A stretch of 64,000 nt of DNA, from NCBI GenBank assembly GCA_027604005.1, contig JADGJT010000028.1, positions 33,657-97,656 of the forward strand, written 5' to 3'. The notes under the pieces were generated by a model. The model saw only the letters and a list, made by a program, of their open reading frames with translations, was not told the DNA's origin and did not search any database. The position numbers were made by a program, and so were the translations under genes. Below are positions 22,697 through 35,306 of this stretch, one piece after another; position 1 is the stretch's first letter, and the number at the start of each line of letters is the position of its first letter. Source of the stretch: Dinochytrium kinnereticum (taxonomy: Eukaryota > Chytridiomycota > Chytridiomycetes > Chytridiales > Chytridiaceae).

Positions 22697-24199
22697 TCAT
22701 TGCGGCAACCCCAAAAGCATCCGTACTAGCGCAGGGTCTAAATCCTTCTCCCGCAAAACTTCAATGTCCGGCTCTTGCTCCTTCTTCGGAAGACTCATAC
22801 TAGGAACAGCAACACAAACGCCCCCAGCATCTGCAATGGTCCAAGGCTCATCCGCGATAGGTTTTTGCCTTGAGATCAATGAGAGGGTTGTAGCCATAGG
22901 AAGTCTAAGAACTTTGATTCCAGATCCAGCCGCCCTCGCCTCTCCACGGACCTCAGCGGCCAAGTCCCCAAAATCAGGCTCACCATCCGCCCAGGAAGCA
23001 AACCACATGCCCTCCCGCTTGATGTAAAACCAAGCCCGGACAAACGACCTCTGAGCCCACCGAAAGAATTTCTGCGAGAGAGACCTACGCGGTGGTGAAG
23101 CTGTCGAACGAGCTCCCTCAGAAGATTCTGCTCGGTCAATACTTTCGAGGGCATTGCGGAGGTTGGTCTCGTACGCTTCAATCTCGTCCCGTCCACTCGT
23201 CCCCGCCATTCCTTCGCGACCGTCCACGCTATCGTAATGGATTCGTATCAAGTGGGAGAGGAGATGATAGGATAGACCCCAAGCAACAAAAAGGATAGAA
23301 ACACCAGTTGGGTAGTTTTGGACGAAAAATGTGGTCGCGTTGGTGTTTGCGAATATGTCTTTCACTCGGGCAATGGAGTAAAGAACCAGAATGCCGAATG
23401 AGACGGCTGAAACGCCTATCATTAACCGCATAACAGCTATGGCATCGGACTCGTAATGACCTGCTACAAGTTGCATAGGCGGGGTGAGCATTATAGGGCG
23501 AATTAACAATATGTAAGCGACGGAAATAGAGAAAACGCAATTTAGCAATGGCTCACCAAAAAAGATCCTTCCAACCTGCACCTCACTCGCTCTGGTAATT
23601 ACAGCAAACTCGGGTTCAGCAGGTGCTGCAACGTTAGCTGAATGCCGAGACCCGTTCATCATGGAATTACGATACCGTCCACCCATAAAAGAAAACTGGT
23701 TCCCTCTACTCCTGGACCTCCTTGAAGCAGACCGAAATGACGAAGACGATCGTCTTCCAGGTTGCTCCTCAGCATTTGGTAGTGATGGGGATAAAGACTC
23801 AGTCCCAGAGGTGGTGCGTTCCAACGAAGAGGATGTATGGTTTCGAGATCGAAGAGTGAGGGAACGTGATGAGGAGAAGAGGGAGCGAGAGAGTGAAGAA
23901 ATGGAGTGACGGCCTTGGGTGAAAAGAGGTGCTTCTGCAGTGGTATTCACGATCGCTGTTGTGGATGCTGTGTCTTGGGCAGCTAACCTTGGTGAGTAGT
24001 TTTCATTCTACCTCAATGCATAAAGAGAAGTTTTACCTTTGCCTTTGCTCAAAGAAGGCGATAAATCAGGTTGAGTCTCGGAAGGAAGCGATGAGTTGCA
24101 TTCAACACCGACTGACTCATTCGTCTTGATGGAACTGGCATGCCGATCCGTCAAGGCCGGTGGGGAGGTAGCGTCCAACCCAAGAGGGTCTGTAGTCAT
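22697..24199 (-). CDS. Multi-spanning membrane protein, unknown family
   Basis: Two exons. Exon 1 starts at the ATG at 24199 (MTTDPLGLDATS) and ends near 24037. After a short intron, exon 2 begins at about 23982 (AAQDTASTTAIVN) and runs to the TGA at 22697, giving about 480 residues. The N-terminal third is Ser/Arg-rich and probably disordered (SSFRSASRRSRSRGN). Three or four hydrophobic helices follow: LLNCVFSISVAYILLIRPI, MRLMIGVSAVSFGILVLYSI and TGVSILFVAWGLSYHLLSHL. The C-terminal half is cytosolic-looking, with acidic and Ser-rich parts and an end at ALVRMLLGLPQ. I do not recognise the family and assign no function. Confidence 0.72.
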
Positions 24200-24893
24200 T
24201 TCTTCTCAGTTTGCCGAGTCCAGATGCCTTCACTTGTTTCAGCTCAACTGCATGCAGAGTCGTACGAAGGGCCAACAACTGGTCTTGGCCCTCCATCGTA
24301 AAATCTTGTTGAATTCTGCCTCAACCCATGTCTCACTCAACCCAAGGCAAAAAAAAAATAACACACGACTCCTCTGAGACCAAATGGGGGATGCTAACTA
24401 GCCAAGTTCTTCTGGAGATCACGTCGCTTTAGAAAGGGAAAGGAGGCCGAAACATGTTTAATAATAGATAACTATAGATAACCCTCCGCAGGCTGAGAGG
24501 ACCACACTATTAGAGCAAATAGCGGTGGAGAGTTCAAATTCGACCGAGCAGTAGGAAAATACAAAATAATGAAGAGATTGAAATACCCATATGCGGGAAA
24601 CATTGTTGCTGAGTGGAAAGCGGAAACACGGTATATGTGGATTGATGAGCGCAGACACCAAAGATAACAAAAAGAATAGTCGGCCCGCAAGAAAGCAAGA
24701 ACAAAAAGGAACATCACTGCGTTCAAAAAATAGCAAGCCAAAAAATATATAAAAAAAAGAAGAAGAAAAAATAAATGGAGAAATTAAAAGAGTGGTTCGG
24801 ATCGCAATAGATATAAAGCGCATATAAGCAGAAAAAATAACAAATTCAACCAAACAATGTTGAAGTGGGAAAAAATTGGGCAAGTCAAAGCTT
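24200..24893. other. Intergenic, no gene seen
   Basis: A 694-bp spacer holding the promoter of the membrane-protein gene and the 3' flank of the large zinc-finger gene. It is A-rich toward 24730-24850. No coding signal is convincing. Confidence 0.5.
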
Positions 24894-27800
24894 TCAACTT
24901 TTGGAATCTTCACCGAGTGACAACGGCGACGGGGGAAGCGCAAAGCCTTGTTGTCCCATGATGCCCTTCCCTGATCCCGCCAAATATCCTGTCACCAACG
25001 CTGCCTCCATCGCCGAAGCCCGGGTAGCCCTGTGGTGCATAACACGCCCCCGCAACGGCCCTTCCCTTCCGAAGCCATTAGAATCAGTCGATTGATCCAA
25101 GGTAGGAGACCCCTGCATCAACATTGTATCAAGGTCAAGCGAGGAAGGCTTATTTGACACATTCCCTTCGATGTTTTTCGCACTGGCAGAGGATTTCTTA
25201 ACTGTCGGCTTTCGAGAGGCACCATTATTCTCGTCTTTCACTCTCAGAGAAGGGCACGTCTGGAGGTGATTTGTCAATGCGGCCATTTCTTTGATAACAG
25301 ACTTGCAGGCACCACAAGTCAGGGGCAGCTTTGAACCATGGACCTAATTTCACAATAAAAATACAGTCATGCCATGTAAGAAAGACAATTGCGAGATGTA
25401 TGGCAAGATAAATATCGAGGCCAGCAAGACTTACAGTTCTAATATGCCTTAGAAGATCATGCTTCCTAGCAAAGGATACTTTACAAAAAATGCACTTATG
25501 CGGTCGTTCATCTATAAAGTTTAAAAAATTAGATCTCAAGCCTATAGAAGAGTAACAAAACCAATGTGAAAGACCATCCAATCTAAAGAAAGAACCCCAC
25601 CAGAATGAGAGACTAAATGAGTTTTCAGACTATACGGCCTCGAGAAAGTTTTCCCACACCCCGCAATATTGCAAACGTAAGTCCTTCCACTGCCTCCACC
25701 CGACTCCTCTTCCAACACCGGGGACCCAGGCGCAGAAGAAAGCGAAGGCGTAATACTCTTCAGGCCTCTTCCAAAGTCTCCACCAGTATCCATCCCAGCA
25801 GCACTATTTACGGACACCGTCGATGACCTTCGAGATATGGCCGCTATCTTCTCCGTCTCAGAAACAAGCGGGCTGGCGCGAGGATGCATTCGCTTCCTGC
25901 AAGCAGGAGGGGTGATGGGAGTTAGGGGGCTTGCCTCCATCGCAGCAACATCAAGGCTAGCTCCATAGCGCTTAGATGTATCTGAAGCAGCAGCAGTGGC
26001 GGTTGTAGCAAGAGGAGGTGGTGCGGAAAAGATACCTCCGGCCGCATAGAACGCGGGGATGGCTCGAGGGCATGCCCGAAGCTTAGAGCCTGATCGGACT
26101 GGCCCAGTAGCACGCACTTCAAAGCGCTGCTTATCCTGCGGCATCTTTGAATTCCTCTCTAGGGCATTAAAAGCAGCCACGCTATCCAATTCCTCCGCCT
26201 TAACTCCCGATCCACTGGTAGAAGCGCCACCCCGCGTTGTGGGTGAAGCATCAACCCCGGGTGATGAAACGGCTGACGTCAGAGGAGAGGGTAGGGATCC
26301 CGATACATCTCCATTTGATGCGTCAGAACCCATCGAAACACGACGCGGCATCTGCCAGCTTGCCTTCTTAGCCAATTGCAGTGTAGCGTCCACAGATGCC
26401 GGGGTTGGATATCCAGTTGAGAATCTATTTTGCTGCTGCTGACCCCCACCGCCCCACATAGGACTATGAGCGCCGGCGCCACTTGCCCAAAACGGATGTG
26501 GGAGAACGGGAGAAGGTGAGGTGACAGAGGATGCAATTACATTCTTGCGATCTTCCACAGAAGCAGTGTGATCCGAAATATGTGATGGGTCAATTGTCCC
26601 GTGCGCTCCAGGATATCTCCCCCCGAAACTCGGTGATGTTGCACCGCCATAACCAAAAGGTGGGAAAAAGGGCGATGTTGGAGATCCATCACCGCCAAAT
26701 AATGGAGAGCCCTCCCCGGAGGCTGCAGCTGCGGCTGCTGCCGCCATCCAGGCATACGCTTGCTGATGATGAAAGAAAGCCTCCTGAGGAGTCAACATGC
26801 CAGATGCTATTGAGCCAGGACCCCCAGTACCAAATGCCATAACCGCGGCAGCCGATGGATGGTAAGGATAGGCATCCATAGGCGTCTGTGGCTGCTTTCG
26901 TCTCGCATCTGAGTTTGGGGTAGGGTGCGCATCGAAAAAGTGGGGGGATGAAGGGGCAGAAAAGCCCTTTCCTGCATCAATGTGGACGACGCGGCCCGGC
27001 CTCCGCGATGGGTAAGGTGATAAGAAAGGTAAAGGTGAGACTTCCAAGTCCTTCATCTCGTCCATGTTCTCAATAGCCTCCCTATTCTCTCCCTCCTTAT
27101 CTCCCGACTCTTTATCTTTACGTTGGTCGGCTCCCTCACAAAGCCTTTTCTGATTCGTATCAGGGGCCATATCCTCAACCACATCGTTTTGTTCCTTTCC
27201 CGCCTTTACGGCAAAAGTTGGCGACGCGAGAGGTGACGGAGCGAAACTAGCATGCTGATTACTTCGTTGCCTTAACGGGGTGGGCATCTGTAATGGGCTT
27301 ATGTGCTGGGGAGGTGACCGTAACATCTGCTGTTGCGAAAAGTTGTGTAAGGAAATCTGCTTACGCGGAACGCGTTGCACGGCCTGTCGATGGGCTGAAT
27401 GAGCTGGGGGGTACATCCGACCGGCGCGAAGTGTTTGACGACCACCTCGGAAAACACCAATGGGGTCCACTCCGTTTCCAGAAAAGGCCGCGTGGTTGGC
27501 GGCGGCAATCCACATAGCGTCTTCAGGGGCGAGCGACATGGTCGCGCTAGCCATCGAATCAGCAACGCTTGCACGCGAATAATCCATGGCTTCTTCAAGA
27601 AGATTAGCGGTCGTCATACTCTGCTTTTCGGAAAGGCATGAAGACGCAGTGTCGGAGCCAAACATCAACGAGGACCCACTATTTAAGAGTTCAGGTTCCA
27701 ATTGTTGCTTCCCAAACTGATGTGGCGAAGCATCCTCCACAGCTTCTGAGCCCCAAACTGAGTTTGCATCTTGCAGCTGGGAAAGGAAGGGTGGGATCCC

Positions 27801-30174
27801 TCCTCCGGTCATTCCCTCATTAGGATCCCGCGGAAGCGAAGCTGACGGCGGCGTCAAGACGTTCTGTCCGATGGTGGTTGGAACCGAAGTATCATCTGGG
27901 CTTCCAAGCTCAGAATCGAAGTTACCAGAGGACGTTGGTACTACTGTTGTTGCGGATGTGAAAAACTCTGAGGGTCGAGAAGTCGAAAGTACATGCTGAG
28001 CCGCTTCACTATCATCCAGCGGAGCAGATTCCAACGCACCAAGTAGAGACCTTAGAGCCAGGTTCCTGCGAGCCATAAGTGCCAAATGCGCATCTTCCTG
28101 TAATGCCGACGAACTCTTTGTCCTCTGCCAGGACCCCTCAGACATCAGAAGAAGCTGATCAATAGGCCCTAGCGCAGCCGCAGCAATCTTCGCCCTCGCG
28201 ATGGCTTCATCCTCGTCGTCGTTGACATCAACAGAGCATCCGTCCGCAGTCCGCTGCCCAATCAAATCGTCTACCTGAGTATCTGCCGTCGGATAGGTAG
28301 CAGATAGGGCCACACGTCGTACAGGATCTCTGTAAGCCCGTGTTACTGGCGCGTCGTTGTCTTTTTTCCCATCTTCTAACAGTGGTGTAGGTGCGTTCTC
28401 ACCGTCCAGCGTGCTCACGCTCGCGCCAGCTTGAGGCTGGCTGCCCACGACGTTCCGCTCTTCATCGCTAGGATGTAGGTCCGCTTCCCCTCCTCTGTTC
28501 TTCCCGTCACCGACGGCTCCTGCCGATTCATCACGCCCATTATGCAACGGCAAGTGCTTCTCAGAATCAGATCCTTCATGATCATGTTGATTCGTCCCTG
28601 CATCAGAAAAGCCATTTTGAGCCTTTCCAACCCCTAGGCCCGTCGAGGCAGTTCCAGAAGCGGCATCAAGAAGAGCTTTAATCAGCGACGACGACGACGA
28701 GGAAGACGACGAAGCCTGCGCCATGCCATCCTTAGCAAGACCACAGCTTGTGCTTCCACTAGCAGCAGTGGCCGGCGTAGAGTGATTCGTTAGTGTCGGA
28801 GATGAGGCTGAGGACGCCGTGGCAGTAGAATCCTGCTGTGACTGCGATGATTCCACTGACGTGGGGGACTCTTGCCTCGGACAAGGTGATGGAGAACCAT
28901 GGAAGGCAGATGAGGAGGTATTTGAAGACCGTCTATTTCCCGCCGACGGCGGAGGCACCTGCACTGTGGATAACGGTGGGAATGCCGAGGATGGGAGATA
29001 TGGATGGTGGTGGTTATAAAAATGCTGAGATGGGGGAATAGGTGGAAAGAATGACGGCGGTCCAGCCCGGCCAAAGGCCGCCGCGACCATGTGTGAGGTG
29101 TACATCGGGGACGAGGGGGACGGAGAAAGATAGGGCGGGCCATATGGCCTCATCCATGGGTTAAAAGCCGTAAGGTGACCGTAATCCGGGTGGCCATACC
29201 CAGACCCTGCCATGGAAGGATGGAGAGCAACGTGCGGAGGAGCGTGTCCAGCTCCACCTCCACCTACCCCGTTCCCAGCATAAACTACAGCATGCGCTGC
29301 CCGCATATGGGCGGCGGCAGCGGCAGCTTGCTGAGATTGGGCTAAATGAAGCCTGGCCATGCTTGAGGTCGAGAGTGGGGATGGATGCTGCGTGCGCGAA
29401 GTAAGCCGGGATTTGGGACGAGTTGGGGACGAAGGATGAAGAGAAGATGTGGTGGAAGAAGGAGCTGACGCTGGATGTAGCGGAGGTGGGCCTGACGATG
29501 GGGGTACAGTGATAGAATCGTCACTGGGGCGGCTGGAGGTTTGTGGATTAGATGCGGTAATGGTGGTTGTTGTGGTGGATGGAGATGTGAGTGCACTTGA
29601 AGCACTCGTTGGCGGATGATTCCCCCAGGTTCGCATGCCAAGTCTCTCAAGAGCATGATTTCGCCGGCCCTGACGCAAATTCATCCTGGCCGATGGCTCG
29701 GGGGAGCCCGCATCTGCACTAGCCTGATTTCCAGCCTCCTGCATCGCGCCATCTTTGTCGTCAAAGTGAAGTTCTGAGGCCTGTCGGATGTGCTGCATTT
29801 GAGATCCGTGGGTGGAACCCTCATTGGAGATGGCTCGCGGTATCGAGTCCTCTTGCAGCCCCTGCATCATCATTGCTCCCTCACCGATTGAAAATGGATT
29901 TGTGCTGCCTTGCATGAGTTGGAGAAAGCTTGCAGCTGATGACGGCTCCACATCCTCACTCTGGATGGCATGGACAACAAAAGTCATTAGTGAGCAATCA
30001 AGGAAACAGGCCATCAAATGCAAGCGTACGCACGTCTTTCTCATCTCCAGGGTAACCCTCGCCGTCACCAAAGCCCTCCTTGTGCAGGTGCTCAGGGTCG
30101 GACGATGTGGTGGCAGCGGCGAGTGGAGAGTCAAACACCGATGCTGCAGCAGCTGCAGCAGCTGCGCAGCTCAT
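24894..30174 (-). CDS. Very long C2H2 transcription factor, CRZ1-like finger region
   Basis: Probable transcription factor of more than 1,650 residues. Exon 1 from the ATG at 30174 (MSCAAAAAAAAS) joins in phase over a 72-nt intron to a huge exon rich in Ser, Pro, Gln, His and Ala. The frame is open upstream of that ATG, through a basic KTRKR, so an earlier first exon is possible. The fingers are near the C-terminus and split by two introns. The first is CNIAGCGKTFSRPYSLKTHLVSH; then DERPHKCIFCKVSF leads to ARKHDLLRHIRTVH; a third atypical C-X2-C..H-X4-C finger follows (CGACKSVIKEMAALTNHLQTC, 25240-25310). RPYSLKTHL-DERP-FARKHDLLRH closely resembles the calcineurin-responsive CRZ1/PRZ1 class, which also has a divergent third finger. 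I cannot name a calcineurin docking motif with confidence, so regulation by calcium is inferred. The stop is at 24894. Confidence 0.8.
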
Positions 30175-31094
30175 GCTGAGGCCAACAGATGCGCCGTCGT
30201 TGCGTTTGCGTGTTTTGGATGCAGTATCCAAAGGAGAGGGGAAGCAGTGCACCTCAGGCAGCAAAATCGAAGATGAAGATTTCTCTTGGGTCCCTTTTCC
30301 CTTTTTTTTTTAAATTAATATAATAACATTTATTATTAGAAATTATTATTATTATTTTTGTTAATTGTTTTTAATACATATTAATAATAATAAAAGAATT
30401 AATTGATTTAATAATAAATAAATAAATAAATAATGCCATGACAATTATTATTTATTTAATTATCAAAATCAATCGGCATATCCGCTGCTCTACACGTCCT
30501 TGGAATGCAGGGACGCGCCCTTGAGCAGGCAGAAACGATAACTTTCCCTTCAGCACAGGCCAGAGCAGCACACCATCTAACTTGCAATGGCAAAGTCAGG
30601 AAGGGGAAGGTGAGGGGCCAGGAGGAAGTCCATCGCTTGGTGGAGTTATTTAACGCCTGCCATCTATATGATGATTATCAAGGGCATTATCGTCTGTTCC
30701 ATTCCGTAAGTAAGAAAGAGCATCTTATTACTTGCTTTGAGGGTACGACAAAAAAACATAGTTCTTTATTAAACTATCACCATTCAACAGCTTCAACACC
30801 ATAAAATCAGGCGTTTAGTGCACGTAACAACGGCTCATACAAGAGGTTCTGATACAAAAACGAACAGCATCAAGAGAAAAAAACCAGCATAACAGAATCA
30901 GCGGAATTGGATAACAAGAGGCACCCGTGTAAATTCTGGCACAGATATTAAAAAGGTTTCAGGTGGCTGCGCAAAGGCAGTTCACACCGCAAAACACATC
31001 CGAATGACGTGCCAAGAAGAAAACACAAAAAAAGGCGGGAGGAGGAGAGGGCTATAGTTAAGCGCCTCAATACTTCAACAACCCAATTGCCCCT
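30175..31094. other. AT-rich intergenic region
   Basis: No gene is seen. Positions 30301-30480 are almost pure A/T (runs of TAATAA and AATAAATAAATA), by far the most AT-rich block in the window, lying just upstream of the CRZ1-like start. The rest is the 3' flank of the lipase gene. Confidence 0.6.
30301..30480. repeat. AT-rich low-complexity block
   Basis: About 180 bp made almost wholly of A and T, with TTATTA/TAATAA-type repeats. It is probably promoter-proximal low complexity. It could act as a nucleosome-free zone or replication-associated element, but nothing specific shows this. Confidence 0.6.
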
Positions 31095-32670
31095 TTAACA
31101 GTCGGCACCACCCATGTTGCTGCCGAAGTAAGAGACGTGAGGAGCTGTACTGTACCAGGGGAAGGTCGAGTTAGCACAGTTGGTGTCCTCTCCAGCGTTC
31201 TTAGGATCAACATCATCACAGTTGTCAATCCTCCCAGTAGAATCAATCCATTGTTGAGTAAGGTGGTGTCTGAATCCCAGAGGAGTGGGAGGCAAGTGAG
31301 GGACGAGGTCATTGTAGTTAACTCCCCTCAAGACCTGAGCGAACCCAAAACCACGGACCCAGCTGTAGAAGGCCTCGTTACCGATACGAGGAGCGCCTTG
31401 ACTGTAAATGCGGACTTTGGAAGCTGGGACGATGCCACCTTGAACAAGGCCAAGGGCAGACATGGTCGCGACGGCTCCACCGAGAGAGTGTCCAACGACG
31501 GAAACTGTAGCAGATGGGTTGGCCTTAAGCAGGGCGGAGACGGCTGGGGTGACGTCGCTGGAGACAGCGTTCCAGATATTTTGGAAGCCGAAGTGAACAG
31601 AGACAGCGGATGGGGCGTTGGCAATATTAGCGTCAACGCGGATGAACCTAAATCGAGGTAAAGAATCAGTGTAAGAGATTGATGTCGCCTGAGGTATAAG
31701 AGCCGTGATAGAAAGATAGTAAAAAGAAAAGACACCCACGCAAGGTTTTGAATCCAATTCTGAATGTTGGAAGATCCACGGTAGGCCACGACGACGGTGT
31801 TCAATCTCGCGTTAAATCCGACATACCCTTGCATACCAGTAAAGCCGTCGTCAAATGTTGTAACATTAGTGGTGCCAGCTGCTTTGTTTTGGCACGTCTT
31901 GCAACCCCAGTTTTTTAAGACCTGGAGGTCACAGTAAGACGCGGCCGAAAACGCGGCGTATTGGGAGAGGACATCACCGAAAGATGACGGGCCAGAACCC
32001 TGGACAACATTCTTGTTACCACCACCTCGCCTTTCAAGGACGGGTTTGACAACGTCGGGCTGGCCACCGCCAGGACCGTTAGGGCCGAATATGTCGTTGA
32101 TGAGGGTGGGGAGCTTTGACTCGAGTTCCATGATGTCGGCGAGGTACCTGCGGATAACGGATGCATGAGGTTAAAGAACTACACGAAGCACAGCACTAGC
32201 AGAGCTAGCTGCAGCTTAAAAAAGATTCCCGTGTAAGATTCATCCCTGAAATCCAGAGACGTCGACAGAGTTTACTGCACAATCACAGCTTCCATATCAC
32301 ACTGCCAACTCAATAAACCTTAGCTTCGCGAGGATATCGGCAAGAGATGATATTTTGGGGCATATGTGCAGTGGAGGATGCAGAAAAGAGAGAAGGACCA
32401 GGGAGAGAACGAAATGAAAAAGAGGTGGGATTTCACATTCACTTACTGTGAAGCATTATCGGTTCCAGTGAAAGAGTTACCAGCTTGCTCTCTCAAGGTC
32501 TCCAAATTCTTCTTCTGAGCTTCCATGACCTTATCATAACCGCTGGGCTTCTTGTAGTTGGCCCTGAAATCCGTCGCTGGGGACGTGTTTTGGGGCATTG
32601 GGGCAGCCTGAACCATCATGCTGCCGAGGGCGAGGGATGCCGAAACGACCTGGACGAAAAAGCGAACCAT
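31095..32670 (-). CDS. Secreted class 3 (fungal-type) triacylglycerol lipase
   Basis: Extracellular lipase of the Rhizomucor/Rhizopus class. The ATG at 32670 starts a signal peptide (MVRFFVQVVSASLALGSMMV) followed by a Pro/Asn-rich propeptide. Introns lie at about 32451-32156 (unusually long for this window) and 31741-31651, both joining in phase. The core shows YAAFSAASYCD, VVVAYRGS.NIQNW (oxyanion region), the nucleophile elbow VVGHSLGGA, the acid in NYNDLVPHLPP and the His in HVSYFG, so the Ser-Asp-His triad is complete. Paired Cys residues (CDLQVLKNWGCKTCQ) suggest disulfides. The stop is at 31095. A saprotrophic or host-surface nutrient role is likely but not shown. Confidence 0.92.
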
Positions 32671-35306
32671 GTTGCGGTAGTGAGGTCAAAAAAGGTGAAT
32701 GAGGTTCTTGTGTGTCGGCGTTGATGCAGGCCGAATGGTGGGGGGATGAGGGGAGGAGTAGCAACGATGAAGGGTTGCGGAGGTCCTATAGGGTGAGGGG
32801 TGAGAGTGGTGAGATAAGACAGGGCATGCCCGAAAACCCCCTTTTATATCCCCTCGTACATAGCCAAGGCATTAATATTGGGGGCGAATCCATAACATAA
32901 ACAAACAAACGAAGAGTTAAACCCTGCCTCCCCTCCGACCACCCCCGCTCACGCGGCATCACCCGCTCCCTCGTGAAGGGGAAAAAAACGGAGGAAGAGG
33001 ATGAGGAGAATCGGAGAGAAGCGAGAGAAAGGCTGCCTGCCCGTTACTGGCATCTTCTACACTTACTTTACTAGGTATACTAGTTAAAAGTAACTTGGAG
33101 TTGATTCGCTGTCCCTAGAGAGAACCCACCCAACCACAGGGCCGTTGGAAACGCGTGGTAAGCAACGACGCGGAGCAGTTTAATCTCCGCTCTTTTCCTG
33201 CTTACAGTTAACTGATTGCTGGGTGTCAGCTCATAGCCCTCCACAACCCCAAACATTTAAACTTTTTTAATCTCCGAAAAGCACGATGAGGTGTGTCTGA
33301 CCTTCTGAACCACCGTCGACCAACCCACTTCTGGTCGCGCTTGTCCTCCAGAAATGATATTGCCTAGGTTGTCGCTTTGGCTTGGGCTGGATGGATAACT
33401 CAAAAAGGTCGTGGAAACCAAGCTCCTGCTTACCTTGCGTGATCCTGCACAAATCGAGCAGCTAGAGAGATTAACTTAAACCTGCAGTGCTCATGGAATA
33501 TGCATCAAATGCTCTGTATTGGAAAGTAGCCAACAATCTCTGGATAACATCCATCATTCGGCCTTCCTGCTTCCTCCTGCCTCTGATCCACAACGCGCCT
33601 TCCCTCACACAGAGTCCTTTCCGTGCCTCCGTTTCTGCATTGCAATGTCCGTGGAAAGAAAAGGTGTGGAGAGGGAGAGGGTCCTCGCGTGATGCCGCGG
33701 TGACGCAGACATGCACCGTCACTGCCATGCAGCCCAGGAAGAAATCGAGGCGAGCGACAAGGCACGGGTGAATATGGCGGCGTTTGAATTGACAAGATCT
33801 TTGTCAACCACATGGAAATGTTGATATTGTTGACAATTTATTGATTGTGTGGATGTTGCGCGAAAACAGGATATGGCCATCGTGCTTTATTACAAGGGAG
33901 CGATCGTCCTGGTGAAGGCAGCTTCATCGCCTCGGTATCGCGCTGTTCTCCAGCTAGTTCAGATAGGGATCATCGATGGATACCATGTTTACATTGTGAT
34001 TGTGGAGATGGAAAGGGGATGACTGGATGTGAAATTGTGGGGTCGGTTGAGTCTCGGACTTCCTTTGGATGGCAGTCGTGGATTCGTCTTTGAGCTGCCC
34101 CTTCGGGCTCTTATGACGTAACTCATGCTGGGGCGAGCGTATCCTCTATTCCATATCCACCTCATCAGAAGACCTCGAATGACAAAGTTGAGTAGATGGG
34201 TTGAGGCAATGGAATGTTTGTTAGTTTGTGGGTATCGCCAAGAGATGGGTTTGGGTTGCATGAGGGACGACGCATCGGAGTTGAATAGATACGGGGGGGT
34301 CATACGGCAGCACCCTTTTTCCATTGCCTTTTTTCCATTCCCTGCATGACCCCATTCTTTAATTCTTTCTTCCATGTCTGACGTTAAGGTGCTGACTGCA
34401 ACTTGCATGGATGCTTAGCGCCGTTTTCAGTGGAGGAGCGAGAGGGGGCTTCTTACTGGCATGCGGAGAAGAAAATGAAACCCGCATGGCAAATGCCACG
34501 AACCCGCAGACCCAAAAGTCAGCAGATGAACCCACAAACCATTTTTCTTTGGTTCCATATTTTAAAAGACCGAACGAAGGTGACAAATACTCAATTATCA
34601 CTATGGCCTGACTGGGATGGCCCCTCCCTAATGACAGGAAGTCCAGAGCCACTTCGTCCATCTGAATTGCTTCGAAAGATGAAGTTGAAGTGTATCATCA
34701 GCTCCAACCTGGGGATAAAGCGTGGCTTCTTTCTGCCACAATCAACTACAAATGTGAGAGTGGTGGAGGGTAGCCATTCATGCAAAGTGCACATCCCAGT
34801 GCCAAATGCAAGAGAATTCCATTCCCCACGCAGGCATAGATAAAGGTCTGAACTGTAGTCAGATATCGGGTTTACGTTTGTGGCCAAGGTTCAGAATATT
34901 ATTATTAATTGATCCTATGCAAAGGGGCAGAATGCCAAAAACGCAACGGTACGGGATAATGAAGAAAAGATGATGGAACTTGTGAACAAAAAGAGAAGGC
35001 TGAGTTGGATGGCACTGTTCCGGAATGAAAAGTACTCGAACAGAGGAAAAACGAAGGCACATGTTGAACCGAGATAAGCAAACGAGAAAGCCAAAAAGAA
35101 GAAAGAAGGAAAAAGAGCCAATCCGACCGGAAAGCATAGTGCTCCTGCACAAATATTCTCGTATCATTCAACCGATAACGAATAGAGGGAATTGATTTCG
35201 GGACAAAAAAAAGAATATAACAAAGCAACAGATGTAGATGAAAGTTCACTGCTAGAAAAAACAGAACAAAAAAAAAGATAGAAAAAAAACGAGGAAAGAA
35301 AAAATC
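32671..35306. other. 2.6-kb gene-poor stretch
   Basis: The region holds the lipase promoter and the 3' flank of the surface-protein gene. I checked the longer open frames (for example 33471-33813, 33989-34408 and 34359-34843) and found no recognisable domain, no consistent splicing and no bias that sets them apart from chance. I see nothing I can support as a gene. Confidence 0.45.

Noticed and set aside
28790..29143. His/Arg/Pro-rich ORF inside the CRZ1-like gene
   Set aside because: It is a shadow frame of the long low-complexity coding exon on the same strand.
33471..34843. Cluster of 60-146-codon ORFs on both strands
   Set aside because: They overlap each other in several frames, lack domains and show no splice pattern; best explained by chance.
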